DNA of 11,863 nt from PVC group bacterium (GTDB lineage Bacteria > Verrucomicrobiota > Kiritimatiellia > SS1-B-03-39 > UBA6053). The stretch spans positions 1-11,863 of the forward strand of contig PXAS01000091.1 of NCBI GenBank assembly GCA_003565815.1, in the 5' to 3' direction. A program made the translations under genes and the position numbers. This document shows positions 1 to 7,900 of the stretch, one piece after another (the stretch's first letter is position 1; the number at the start of each line of letters is the position of its first letter). The notes below the pieces were generated by a model. That model made no database searches. It was not told where the DNA came from and saw only the letters and a program-made list of their open reading frames with translations.

Positions 1-49
1 CGAATTCCAAGAATTCAAAGGAGCAAAGTTGAAACTTTTCTTTGCAGAA

Positions 50-104
50 GGAAATTTCATCCAAATGGAACATCCGTTGTCCGGCGAAGCTATCCGTTGG
101 ATCC
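50..104. repeat. Structured dispersed-repeat module at the left edge
   Basis: Non-coding stretch downstream of the Bax-inhibitor-like gene. It contains GGAAATTTCATCCAA (50-64), found again exactly at 11612-11626. It also contains a 29-base block at 72-100, with ATCCGTTG on both sides of CCGGCGAAGC, that reappears in inverted orientation at 11663-11690 with one gap and about five mismatches. ATCCAA (59-64) can pair with TTGGAT (97-102), so the module could fold. Sharing with the right edge of the window marks it as part of a dispersed family. The rest of 1-150 shows no gene and no clear terminator; AAAGTT-GA-AACTTT at 25-38 is a small extra inverted repeat. Confidence 0.5.
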
Positions 105-150
105 CATATCTGAGGTGGTTCCTATGCGAAGATTTCTGGTTGACAGAGTA

Positions 151-882
151 CTAGCGCCGTTGGAATTTGGACAACAGTCGCAACATTTCCAAATACAGCC
201 AAATGAGCGTGACGATCAGCGCGAAGGCGCCGTACCACTCCAAATACCGCGGCGCGCCTTGGGAGGCGCCCCGGTCGATGAAATCGAAGTCAAGCACCAG
301 ATTCAAAGCCGCCACCGTCACGATGACCAGACTCACGCCAATGCCCAGCGGGCCGGAGGAATGGAGAAAGGCAAGCCCGCCTCCGCCAAAGAGCCTGGTG
401 GCCATGCTGACCAAGTACATGAGCGCAATCCCGCCGGTGGCGGCGACAATGCCCATGCGGAATTTGTGGGTGACCTTGATCATGCCGGTGCTGTACGCGC
501 CCAGCAAGGCAAAGGCGGTGGCAAAGGTCAATCCGGCGGCCTGAATGACAATGCCCGGATATTGGGCTTCAAACACCATGGACAGGGTACCGATGACCAC
601 CCCTTCCACGAGGGCATACACGGGCGACAGCAGGGGGGCGGATTTCGGATTCAGGGAAATGATGATCGCCACCACCAAGCCGGCAATGGCGCCGCCGATC
701 ACCAGGGGGCCAATGTTCTGGGGCGAAACCCGGGTCCAACTCCAGATGGCGGTGCCCAGCGTCAACGCCAGCAAAAACGCGGTTTTTTGAACGGTTCCGC
801 CCACGGTCATTGTCCGTGTGTCGGACGTGGCGATGGCATTGTCAAAAATTCGATCTTGTAAAACGGGGTTTCCCGAGCGCAT
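151..882 (-). CDS. Bax inhibitor-1/YccA family membrane protein
   Basis: A 243-residue integral membrane protein of the Bax inhibitor-1/YccA superfamily, in the bacterial branch annotated as YccA/Bax inhibitor family. Seven hydrophobic segments are visible, at about residues 34-50, 58-78, 84-105, 109-131, 142-165, 175-198 and 213-235, after a soluble N-terminus that opens with the family-like MRSGNPVL. The strongest signature is near the C-terminus: DFDFIDRGA, then a Gly-Ala-Pro, EWYGAF and WLYLEMLRLL, typical of this branch. Eukaryotic and some bacterial relatives act as pH-sensitive calcium leak channels or modulate membrane proteases; the role of this branch is unknown, so no function is claimed. 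AGGAG (890-894 on the minus strand) lies 7 bases ahead of the ATG and fixes the start. The gene follows glgC by 38 bp in the same direction, so co-transcription is likely. No functional link to glycogen is evident. Confidence 0.88.
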   Translation of the reverse strand: MRSGNPVLQDRIFDNAIATSDTRTMTVGGTVQKTAFLLALTLGTAIWSWTRVSPQNIGPLVIGGAIAGLVVAIIISLNPKSAPLLSPVYALVEGVVIGTLSMVFEAQYPGIVIQAAGLTFATAFALLGAYSTGMIKVTHKFRMGIVAATGGIALMYLVSMATRLFGGGGLAFLHSSGPLGIGVSLVIVTVAALNLVLDFDFIDRGASQGAPRYLEWYGAFALIVTLIWLYLEMLRLLSKFQRR

Positions 883-920
883 GTGTTTTCTCCTGTGTGG
901 ATTCGGAATTCAATGAACAA

Positions 921-2153
921 TCAAAGAACGGTATCGGGCGGAATGACGGCGCCTTTGGGGACCACGATCACCCCGTCGCTCACGGTGTAATTTTCGTAGA
1001 CCCCGTCTTTCTTTTCCTTGGGGCTGATCACCACGCGGTCGCCGATGCGGGCGTTTTTGTCGATGATCGCATCTTCAATGTAGCAGTCCCGTCCGATGCC
1101 CAGGCACACGTCCGATTTGACGTCGGTGTTCTCGTTCTCATAAAAATCCGCGCCCATCATCACCGTATTACGCATCACCGTGCCCTGGCCGATCACCCCG
1201 CGAATGCCGACAATGCTGCGGGTGACTTCCCGTCCGGACAAAATACAGCCTTCGGTGAGCAAACAGTGATTCACCACGCAGCCCAGCACTTTGGAGGGCG
1301 GCAGGAAGCGCATGCGGGTGTAAATGCGGTGGTGCAAATCATACAGGTTGAATTCCGGCATGTCGTCGGTCAATTGCAGGCTGCTTTCCCAAAAATTGCG
1401 GATCGTCCCGATGTCCCGCCAGTAGCCTTCATAAATGTGGGAGTACACCTTGGTGTCGTGAATCGCCTTGGGAATCACCTCCTTGCCAAAATCCTGGTCG
1501 TCGCTGTCCAGCAGGCGCTTCAAGGTTTCGGTGTTGAAGATGTAAATGCCCATGCTGGCCAAATAGCGCTCGTCTTCGTACATGGGGGCGCGCAACTGGG
1601 TCAACTCGGGGGTGTCCCCCGGTTTTTCGACGAAATTGATGATGCGGCTGTTCGCGTCGACCTGGAGGATGCCGAGCGAACCCGCGTCCCCCCGGTCCGT
1701 GGGCTTGGTGGCAATGGTCACTTCCGCGCCCCGGGACACGTGGTCCTCCAGCATGGTGTTGAAATCCATGGCATACAATTGGTCGCCGCTGAGGATCACC
1801 ACGTAGTCGGGACGCTCTTCCGCGTAATGCACCAGGGTCTTGCGCACCGCGTCCGCCGTGCCGGTGTACCATTTTTCTCCGTCGGGGGTTTGCTGGGCGG
1901 CGAGGATGCGCACGAAACTCCGGGAAAAGGAATCGAAGCGATACGTGGTCTGGATGTGCCGGTGCAGGGACTCGCTGTTGAACTGGGTGAGGACGTAAAT
2001 TCGCTTGATCTCGTTATTGATGCAGTTGCTGATGGGGATGTCCACCAAACGGTATTTCCCGGCAATGGGCACCGCGGGTTTTGAACGCTCCGTCGTCAGG
2101 GGCTGCAAACGAGTCCCGGCTCCACCGCCTAAAATCACACCAATCACGTTCAT
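921..2153 (-). CDS. glgC: Glucose-1-phosphate adenylyltransferase (ADP-glucose pyrophosphorylase)
   Basis: Makes ADP-glucose and pyrophosphate from ATP and glucose 1-phosphate, the committed step of bacterial glycogen synthesis, in the cytoplasm. The 410 residues are close to the usual 420-430. The N-terminal nucleotidyltransferase domain (about 1-270) has the GGGAGTRL loop at 9-16 with KPAVP after it, GTADAVR at 98-104, SGDQLY at 122-127 with the likely catalytic Asp130, FVEKP at 174-178 with the substrate-binding Lys177, and YWRDIGT at 244-250. The C-terminal part (about 285-400) is the left-handed beta-helix regulatory domain. The wording resembles plant and cyanobacterial enzymes: AGKYRLVDIPISNC, VLTQFNS, IIDKNARIG and the final VVPKGAVIPP. 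Lys366 and Lys400 sit where those enzymes bind the activator 3-phosphoglycerate, so similar control is plausible but inferred. AGGAG at 2162-2166 lies 8 bases ahead of the ATG. It is the first gene of a likely two-gene unit with the downstream Bax-inhibitor-like gene. No other glycogen gene is present. Confidence 0.96.
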   Translation of the reverse strand: MNVIGVILGGGAGTRLQPLTTERSKPAVPIAGKYRLVDIPISNCINNEIKRIYVLTQFNSESLHRHIQTTYRFDSFSRSFVRILAAQQTPDGEKWYTGTADAVRKTLVHYAEERPDYVVILSGDQLYAMDFNTMLEDHVSRGAEVTIATKPTDRGDAGSLGILQVDANSRIINFVEKPGDTPELTQLRAPMYEDERYLASMGIYIFNTETLKRLLDSDDQDFGKEVIPKAIHDTKVYSHIYEGYWRDIGTIRNFWESSLQLTDDMPEFNLYDLHHRIYTRMRFLPPSKVLGCVVNHCLLTEGCILSGREVTRSIVGIRGVIGQGTVMRNTVMMGADFYENENTDVKSDVCLGIGRDCYIEDAIIDKNARIGDRVVISPKEKKDGVYENYTVSDGVIVVPKGAVIPPDTVL

Positions 2154-2197
2154 ATGCGTTTCTCCTTACATCAATAACAGGGTTTCATTTCAAAGTG

Positions 2198-2226
2198 ACT
2201 ATGGACGATTTCGCATGAAATGTCAG
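2198..2226 (-). promoter_or_regulatory. Candidate sigma-70-type promoter for glgC
   Basis: On the minus strand CTGACA (2221-2226, five of six matches to the -35 consensus) is followed after 17 bases by CATAGT (2198-2203, four of six to the -10 consensus). Transcription would start near 2191, giving a leader of about 38 bases that contains the glgC ribosome-binding site. The divergent spacer 2154-2339 is visibly more A+T-rich than the flanking genes, as promoter regions usually are. TTGACA at 2315-2320 on the plus strand has no usable -10 box before the next gene's start and is not called. Confidence 0.4.
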
Positions 2227-2339
2227 GAAAAAGAATGTGAAAAATCAATGAAAATGCAATGAGGCTTGATTTTTGGCCAAATCCGCGCAGGAAAAGCAGC
2301 CCCAAAAGACTATTTTGACATCGAGACAAAAGGAAAAAC

Positions 2340-2741
2340 ATGAAAACGGTATATCTCAGCGGCCCCATCATGGACGAGCATTTGGGCACGGCCCGCGAAT
2401 GGCGCGAAACCGCCAAGGCCCGCCTCTCCGGGCATTTTCGACTGCTCGACCCCATGCGCCGCAATTTCAAGGACCGGGAGGTGGACAGCGCCAACGAGAT
2501 CGTCGAATTCGACCTTCAAGACGTGCGCGACGCCGACATTCTCCTGGTCAACTACAACAAAGCCTCCATCGGCACCTCCATGGAAGTGTTTTACGCCGCC
2601 CACGATCTGGGGAAATTCGTCATCGCCTTCAGCGACTTCGCCTTTCAGGACTGCAGCCCCTGGATGGTCCGGTACTGCACCAAGATCCTTCCCTCATTGG
2701 AAAAAGCCGTGGACTACCTCAACGCGCATTTCTCGGAATAA
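2340..2741 (+). CDS. Nucleoside 2-deoxyribosyltransferase-like protein
   Basis: A 133-residue cytoplasmic protein with the layout of the nucleoside 2-deoxyribosyltransferase family (PF05014 type). Members swap or hydrolyse the N-glycosidic bond of (deoxy)nucleosides or nucleoside monophosphates. The glycine-rich nucleotide-binding start YLSGPI is at residues 5-10 and a DP pair at 37-38. A characteristic second half follows: Asp58, DADILLVNY (64-72), then GTSMEVFYA (78-86), where Glu82 matches the catalytic Glu of the family. Length is at the short end of the usual 130-170. AGGA at 2331-2334 lies five bases ahead of the ATG, supporting this start. The gene is transcribed divergently from glgC and sits 147 bp ahead of rpsB, which appears to have its own promoter. 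Substrate cannot be deduced: it could be a salvage enzyme, a nucleotide N-glycosidase of the DNPH1/MilB kind, or an enzyme of modified-nucleotide metabolism. Family assignment is fairly firm, function open. Confidence 0.8.
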   Translation: MKTVYLSGPIMDEHLGTAREWRETAKARLSGHFRLLDPMRRNFKDREVDSANEIVEFDLQDVRDADILLVNYNKASIGTSMEVFYAAHDLGKFVIAFSDFAFQDCSPWMVRYCTKILPSLEKAVDYLNAHFSE

Positions 2742-2757
2742 TTCTTCCGCTTTTCCC

Positions 2758-2786
2758 TTGCCATTCCGGAAATTCCGCACTAGAAG
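2758..2786 (+). promoter_or_regulatory. Candidate sigma-70-type promoter for rpsB-tsf
   Basis: TTGCCA (2758-2763, five of six) and TAGAAG (2781-2786, four of six) are separated by exactly 17 bases, downstream of the preceding gene's stop codon. Transcription would begin near 2793, giving a leader of about 95 bases before rpsB. Placement, spacing and strength fit a ribosomal-protein promoter; transcript mapping would be needed to confirm it. Confidence 0.45.
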
Positions 2787-2794
2787 CCGCGCCA

Positions 2795-2812
2795 GTTGCA
2801 GCATTCTGCAAC
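2795..2812 (+). promoter_or_regulatory. Hairpin in the rpsB leader
   Basis: GTTGCAG (2795-2801) and CTGCAAC (2806-2812) form a perfect 7-bp stem with a 4-base CATT loop. It would lie at the very 5' end of the transcript predicted from the candidate promoter at 2758-2786. S2 is known to repress its own mRNA through leader RNA structures in several bacterial groups, so an autoregulatory or RNA-stabilising role is possible. The rest of the leader (2813-2880) is G+C-rich, but I could not match it to a known S2 leader fold. Confidence 0.35.
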
Positions 2813-2888
2813 GGAAGCGAGCGCCCGCGTCTCCCCGCGTGGCCAAAGCGGATTGTCCCATCACGACCAACCCTATCGGAGCCCCCCC

Positions 2889-3980
2889 ATGGAAATGAAA
2901 AGTCATTTGCCGTCCCCCGGACTGCAGGAATTACTCGACGCCGGCGTACATTTCGGTCACCAGACCAAACGCTGGAACCCGTACATGTCCAAGTACATCT
3001 ACGGCGAACGCAAAGGCATTTACGTCATCGACCTCGGCAAAAGCTTGGTCCAACTGCGCATTGCCCAACAATTTATCTACGACATCGTCGTGCGCGGCCG
3101 CCAGGTCCTTTTCGTCGGGACCAAGAAGCAGGCCCAGGACATCGTCAAGGACACCGCCGAAAAGTTCAACCAACCCTACGTGATCCACCGTTGGCTGGGC
3201 GGGATGCTCACCAACAACCAGACCATTCGCCACTCGGTCAGCCGCATGCGCGAATTGCAACAGATGGAAACCGAAGAAGGCGGTCTCGAACAGATCGGTT
3301 CCAAAAAAGAAGGTGCCCGCCTTCGCCGCGAACTCACCAAACTGGAGCGCAACCTCACCGGGATCGCCGATATGGAGCGCATGCCCGCCGCCCTTTTCGT
3401 GGTGGATGTGGTCCGCGAATCCATCGCCGTGCAGGAAGCCCGCCGCCTCGGCATCCCCGTGGTTGCCATCGTGGACACCAACGCCGACCCCCGCATCATT
3501 GATTACCCCATTCCCGGCAACGACGACAGCATCCGCTCCATCCAGTTTCTGGTGGACGTGATCGGTGAAACCATCCAGCACGGGTCCAACGAGTACGCCA
3601 AGCACGCCGCCGAAGAAGCGCGCCGCCGTGCCGCCGCCGAAGCCGAAGCCGCCGAGAAAAAACGCCAGGCCGAAGCCGAACGCAAATCCCGCCAGGACGC
3701 CGAGAAGTCCAAGCGCGACGAAGCCATCAAGGCCGCCGCCGCGAAATTGGCGGAGAAGCAAGCCGCCCAGGCCGAAGCCGCCGCCGCGGAAACCGCCGCC
3801 GCCCCCGCGGAAGAAAGCGCCCCCGAAGCCGCGCCGGAACCCGAAGCCCCGGCCGCAGCCGAAACGGCGCCGGAACCTGAAGCCGTGACCGAGGCCCCCG
3901 CCGAAGCACCCGCCGAAGAAGCCGCGCCCGAAGCCGCTTCCGAAGAATCCGAGGACGACGCGTCCAAAGCCAAAGCCTAA
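2889..3980 (+). CDS. rpsB: 30S ribosomal protein S2 with long Ala/Glu-rich C-terminal extension
   Basis: Small-subunit ribosomal protein S2. The conserved core spans about residues 1-235: GVHFGHQTKRWNP (19-31), YIYGERKGIYVIDL, FVGTKKQAQ, HRWLGGMLTN (100-109), a coiled-coil hairpin around LRRELTKLERNL, and VDTNADP (195-201). After it comes an extra tail of about 128 residues. Its first part is charged and helical, rich in Ala, Glu, Lys and Arg. The second part is nearly all Ala, Glu and Pro, ending in an acidic stretch and KAKA. Total length is 363, against about 225-260 in most bacteria. Comparable tails occur in several PVC-type and related bacteria. The ATG at 2889 is chosen because GGAG at 2878-2881 precedes it by 7 bases; the in-frame ATG at 2796 lies inside the leader hairpin and would add 31 unconserved residues. 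tsf follows after 56 bp. Identification is certain; the tail's role is unknown. Confidence 0.97.
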   Translation: MEMKSHLPSPGLQELLDAGVHFGHQTKRWNPYMSKYIYGERKGIYVIDLGKSLVQLRIAQQFIYDIVVRGRQVLFVGTKKQAQDIVKDTAEKFNQPYVIHRWLGGMLTNNQTIRHSVSRMRELQQMETEEGGLEQIGSKKEGARLRRELTKLERNLTGIADMERMPAALFVVDVVRESIAVQEARRLGIPVVAIVDTNADPRIIDYPIPGNDDSIRSIQFLVDVIGETIQHGSNEYAKHAAEEARRRAAAEAEAAEKKRQAEAERKSRQDAEKSKRDEAIKAAAAKLAEKQAAQAEAAAAETAAAPAEESAPEAAPEPEAPAAAETAPEPEAVTEAPAEAPAEEAAPEAASEESEDDASKAKA

Positions 3981-4001
3981 CTTTAACCGTGAACCCAACA
4001 T

Positions 4002-4021
4002 GCCCGGAGCGCACTCCGGGC
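4002..4021 (+). promoter_or_regulatory. Hairpin between rpsB and tsf
   Basis: GCCCGGAG (4002-4009) and CTCCGGGC (4014-4021) form a perfect, very G+C-rich 8-bp stem with a CGCA loop. It ends 4 bases before the AGGAAG ribosome-binding site of tsf. No run of T follows, so it is not an intrinsic terminator. A partial attenuator, an RNase processing or stability element, or a translational modulator setting the S2 to EF-Ts ratio are the reasonable readings. Confidence 0.5.
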
Positions 4022-4036
4022 CATCAGGAAGAAACG

Positions 4037-4876
4037 ATGACCCAAATTACCGCATCTCAAGTCAAAGAACTCCGCACCATCACCAACGTGGGGATGATGG
4101 AGTGTAAAAAAGCCCTGCAGGAAACCGCGGGCGACATCGAAGCCGCCATCAAACTCCTCCGCGAGCGGGGATTGGCCGTGGCCGCCAAAAAAGCCGACCG
4201 GGCCGCCAACGAAGGTTTGATCGACATCGCGATCAGCGACAACGCCCAAACCGGCGCCATGGTGGAGGTCAACTGCGAAACCGACTTCGTGGCCAAGAAC
4301 GAAAACTTCCAGGCATTCGTGGCCGAACTCGCCCAAAAGGCCTTGTCCCTGGGCGACAACGAACTCGCGGACGCCGAGAAAGAAAACCTCGCCTTCAAAG
4401 TGAGTGAAATTGGCGAGAATCTCGTCATCAACCGCAACGTCACCTACAAGGTGCAAGGCGCCGGCGCCATCGGCAAGTACATCCACTTGGGTGGCAAAGT
4501 CGGGGTCATGGTCGAAATCGGCTGCGAAAACGCCGCCAACAGCGGTTCGGCGGAATTGGTGGAACTTGGAAAAGAAGTGGCCCTCCACATCGCCGCCGCC
4601 AGCCCCGCCGCCTTGGTGCGCACCGAATTGGACCCCGAACTCGTGAAATCCGAACAAGCGCTCTACGCCAAACAGGTCGAAGGCAAACCCGCCAACATCA
4701 TCGAGAAAATCCTCGAAGGCAAAATGGGCAAGTTCTACTCCCAGGTCGTGCTCGTCGAACAGGGATTCGTCAAGGATCCCGACATCACCGTGCAAAACCT
4801 GGTGGAGCAAACGGGCAAAAAAATCGGAGACCCCCTCTCCATCCGCCGCTACGCCCGTTATCAAATCGGAAACTGA
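4037..4876 (+). CDS. tsf: Translation elongation factor Ts
   Basis: Guanine-nucleotide exchange factor that recycles EF-Tu from its GDP to its GTP form during protein synthesis, in the cytoplasm. The 279 residues match the usual full length (about 283 in E. coli). An N-terminal UBA-like EF-Tu-binding module (about 1-50) includes GMMECKKAL at 19-27. Next comes the hallmark TDFVAKN at 82-88, whose Asp-Phe intrudes near the magnesium site of EF-Tu. The core and dimerisation subdomains follow, with HLGGKVGVMVEI, VALHIAA and the C-terminal KIGDPLSIRRYARYQIG. The family usually reads TGAG before MM(D/E)CKKAL; here it reads TNVG, a minor variation. The ATG at 4037 is supported by AGGAAG at 4026-4031, whereas an upstream in-frame ATG at 3989 would run through the intergenic hairpin. 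The usual downstream partners pyrH and frr are absent: a strong terminator follows directly. Confidence 0.97.
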   Translation: MTQITASQVKELRTITNVGMMECKKALQETAGDIEAAIKLLRERGLAVAAKKADRAANEGLIDIAISDNAQTGAMVEVNCETDFVAKNENFQAFVAELAQKALSLGDNELADAEKENLAFKVSEIGENLVINRNVTYKVQGAGAIGKYIHLGGKVGVMVEIGCENAANSGSAELVELGKEVALHIAAASPAALVRTELDPELVKSEQALYAKQVEGKPANIIEKILEGKMGKFYSQVVLVEQGFVKDPDITVQNLVEQTGKKIGDPLSIRRYARYQIGN

Positions 4877-4901
4877 CCGTTCGGTTGCCTTCCGCTGAAA
4901 A

Positions 4902-4938
4902 CCCGTTCCCGCTCCATGCGGGAACGGGCTTTTTTTTT
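4902..4938 (+). terminator. Intrinsic terminator after tsf, probably bidirectional
   Basis: CCCGTTCCCGC (4902-4912) and its perfect complement GCGGGAACGGG (4918-4928) form an 11-bp stem with a 5-base loop, followed by C and nine T (4930-4938). On the minus strand the same hairpin is followed by four T (complement of 4898-4901), so it can also end the convergent alpha-2-macroglobulin transcript, whose stop codon is at 4949-4951. Confidence 0.95.
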
Positions 4939-4948
4939 GCCGCCAAAC

Positions 4949-7900
4949 TTACTCCTCCGCGTCCGCAACCCGAAAAGTGATGCTTTCCGAATGGCTGTTG
5001 AACTCGGGGGCGTACATGCACTGGACGGTGGCGATTCCGCTTTCGAAGGTGCCGCGGTGTCGCGCCCAGAGGCTGTATTCGAAGACGTAGGTTCCCCTGG
5101 GCAGGTAATCGATGAAGAAGTGACTGGCGGTGTCGCGGGTGCTTTCGTAGTAACGCAAACCGTCTTGGAAACGATACCCGCTAAGGACGTTCACGGGTTC
5201 GGTGCCGCTGCCGCGGTGGTCTTTCAAATGCACATACTCCAAATCGCGGTCCGTGCGCACCTCGATCCGCGCCACCAACTCGTCCCCCGGCGAAACCGGT
5301 CCGTCCACGGCGCGAAGCACCGGACCCCGCGCGGTCGCTTCTTTGACATACAGTCGCTTGCTGACCCGCAAGGGTGTTTCCGCGTGCGGGGCCACGTTTT
5401 CGATGTTTTCGAAATACTGCCAGTGAACGCTTCCCCAAGCAACGCCCTCGTCCGGTTTGCTCACCTCGATCCGCCCCATTTCCGGACGGATTTCCCCGCG
5501 TAAAAAGCGGGTTTCGTAAAAACCTGTGCCGGGTTCAACATTCACCGGCTCCACAGGCTCGCCGTCCAGAGAGATTTCAAGCAAGTCGTCCGAGGTGAGC
5601 CGGTCCGTTCCGCGCAAAAGAATGGCGTACACCGCGTCGGCGGTCGCTTTGGTCGATCTCCAGTGCTGGGTTTGTTTTTGTTTGATCAGCCAGACGGCGC
5701 ATTCTTCCACCGCCTCCGTGTCTTCCGTGATTTCGGCGAACGCCTCGATCATTAGCGCCTGGGTTTCGATGGGCGCGCGGTACCACCACCATTGCCGCTC
5801 GGTGTCGCGCCAAAACATCCCCATCTCCCTGTCCACCACCGCGCGCTCGCGAAGCGACCGCATGATGTCGGCGGGAATCCGGCGCTCTCCCATGCGGTGC
5901 AAGGCGAGGGCGAGATGTGCTTGCGACTTGCGGTTGGCCAGGCGGTTCCAATTCGCCTTCGCCGTTTCCACCCAATGGTCGAACGCCTCTTGGTGGTCGT
6001 CCGCGACGGGCAGATCCTCGAGGTAAAAACTCCGCCCGTAAAGGTAGAAGGCGAGCATCGGGAGAATACGGTCGGGTTCCTGGCGGTGGCGTTCTTCCAT
6101 CCACCCGTCGAGCGCGCGCATGGCGCGGTGCGCGACGGCGTGGTCAACCTCCACCCCCAAATGGCGCAACCGCGCGAAGCCGGTGGCGATGTAGAGGGTG
6201 ATGAATTCGCTGGGCCTTCCCCCCGAGAACCACGGCCAAAACCCACTGGGATACTGCATGTCGGAAAGCTGCCGAAGCGTCCGCCGCAGCTCGTCGTCGA
6301 GGCGGTTTTCATCGAACAGGATTCCGACATTGCGGCGCGCCTCGCTTTCGCTCACCGCCTGCCGTACCCACGGGGTTGCCTCCAGGGCCACGGATTTGAG
6401 CCCTTCGTTTTTCTCCAGCGGACTGTCCAGCGCCGGGGTGTTTTTCCAAAGATTGAAAATCCGCCGGATATTCGGGTCCGCGTTGGCGATGTGCCTTGCA
6501 AGCGCATTCGCGTAGAGCCGGTTGAACACCTGTTCGCTGCAATCGTGCGGGAATTCCATCAAGTATGGCAGGGCCATCACCGCGTACCACGCGGGCTGGG
6601 AAACCGCCTGCACGGTCAGCACCTCGCTGCGAAGCGTTTCCGAGTCCCCGGATTTGAGCAGCTTGTCAAAAAGAAATTCCCGCTCCTCCGGCCCGCGCAC
6701 CGGAAGCGACAGGGACTCGGTCAGGAAAATCCGGCGGCTGAGCACCGGCAGTCCGCCCTCCTCCCCGTCGCTGAAGGCGTCCGAGGCCGCCACCGCGCGG
6801 TAGACCAAAAACCCGGTGCCGTCGGGAATGTGGAGGCGCCAGAAATAGGTTCGCGATTCCCCGGCGGGAATCTCGAACGGCATTTCGTTGTCGAGGTTGC
6901 CGAGGTTCTCGTCCCGCGGATCCAGGGTGCGCGCGTCGAAAAAGCGGAGCCGCACCCGCCCCGACTGGTCGGCGTCGGACATGTTGCTCACGGTGACCGG
7001 AAACTCAAAGACATCCCCCTCCCGCGCGAACCGTGGCGCCAGGGGTTGCACCATCAGTTCCTTGGCGGTCACCGCGCGGTCGTCGAGAACCCCGCTCCGC
7101 ATCATGGTGTCGTGCGCGAATGCGAGAAAACGCCATTCGGTCAACCCCTCCGGCATGGTGAAGGTCATGCGCACGGTTCCGTTTTCATCGGTGGTGAGAT
7201 GCGGCAGGAAAAACGCGGTCTCGTCGAGGTTTTTCCGGACCGCAACCGTGTCGAGGTCGGACGCGTCCGACGGGGAAGGCGTTTGCACACCCACAACATC
7301 CCCCATGGGCGAAAAACCGTCTGCGGCCCGGGCCATACTCGCCATGGAGCTTCTATGTAAAAAACCCCTGAGCAAGCTCCCGTCAAGGCCGGGGTACGAG
7401 ACCCATTCAGGGTTCCAGGTTCCGGGCCACCGTCCGTGTATTCCAGGCATTACCGTCATCGCGTTCTCGAATTGCGAGACCACCCGTGACTGTTCGCGGT
7501 ACAAGCCGGGGAAGCGTGTGAGCCAGGCGGGCGGGCGAAAAGCATCCAGCGAGGCGTCATACAGGGTTGCGACCATCTCCGCGGCCACCGCCTGGGCTTC
7601 CGGCCCTTCGACCACGGCGGTCCATGTCTCCTTCCCGCCGGGCTCGAGTTTGGACCGGAAGCGTTCCCAGCGCACGGTGAGTTGTTTGTTGGACCAGGGC
7701 ACGTCCACCACCCGCTCGTGGACATAGGCGCGGTTTTCCCGCACATGGGTGACCCTCACCACAAATCCCCCGCGAAACAGTTCAGGTACCTCCTGTTCGA
7801 TCCGGTGCTGCGTTTGTTCCGTTTCCGTCCAATAGCGCTGGAAGGTTTCCCCCCGGCGCTCGATCTCCACCAGGGCCGGACCGCTTTCGTAGCCCGTGCC

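Noticed and set aside
810..2084. 424-codon plus-strand open frame
   Set aside because: Antisense to glgC, whose motifs are all present in the other strand; no ribosome-binding site or recognisable domain.
2315..2320. Perfect TTGACA box upstream of the deoxyribosyltransferase-like gene
   Set aside because: A -10 box at normal spacing would fall at or after the start codon, and no suitable sequence is there.
2931..4001. Long Gly/Phe-rich open frame on the minus strand (356 codons)
   Set aside because: It is the antisense shadow of rpsB; its composition mirrors the GCC/GAA-rich S2 tail, and the S2 reading is unmistakable.
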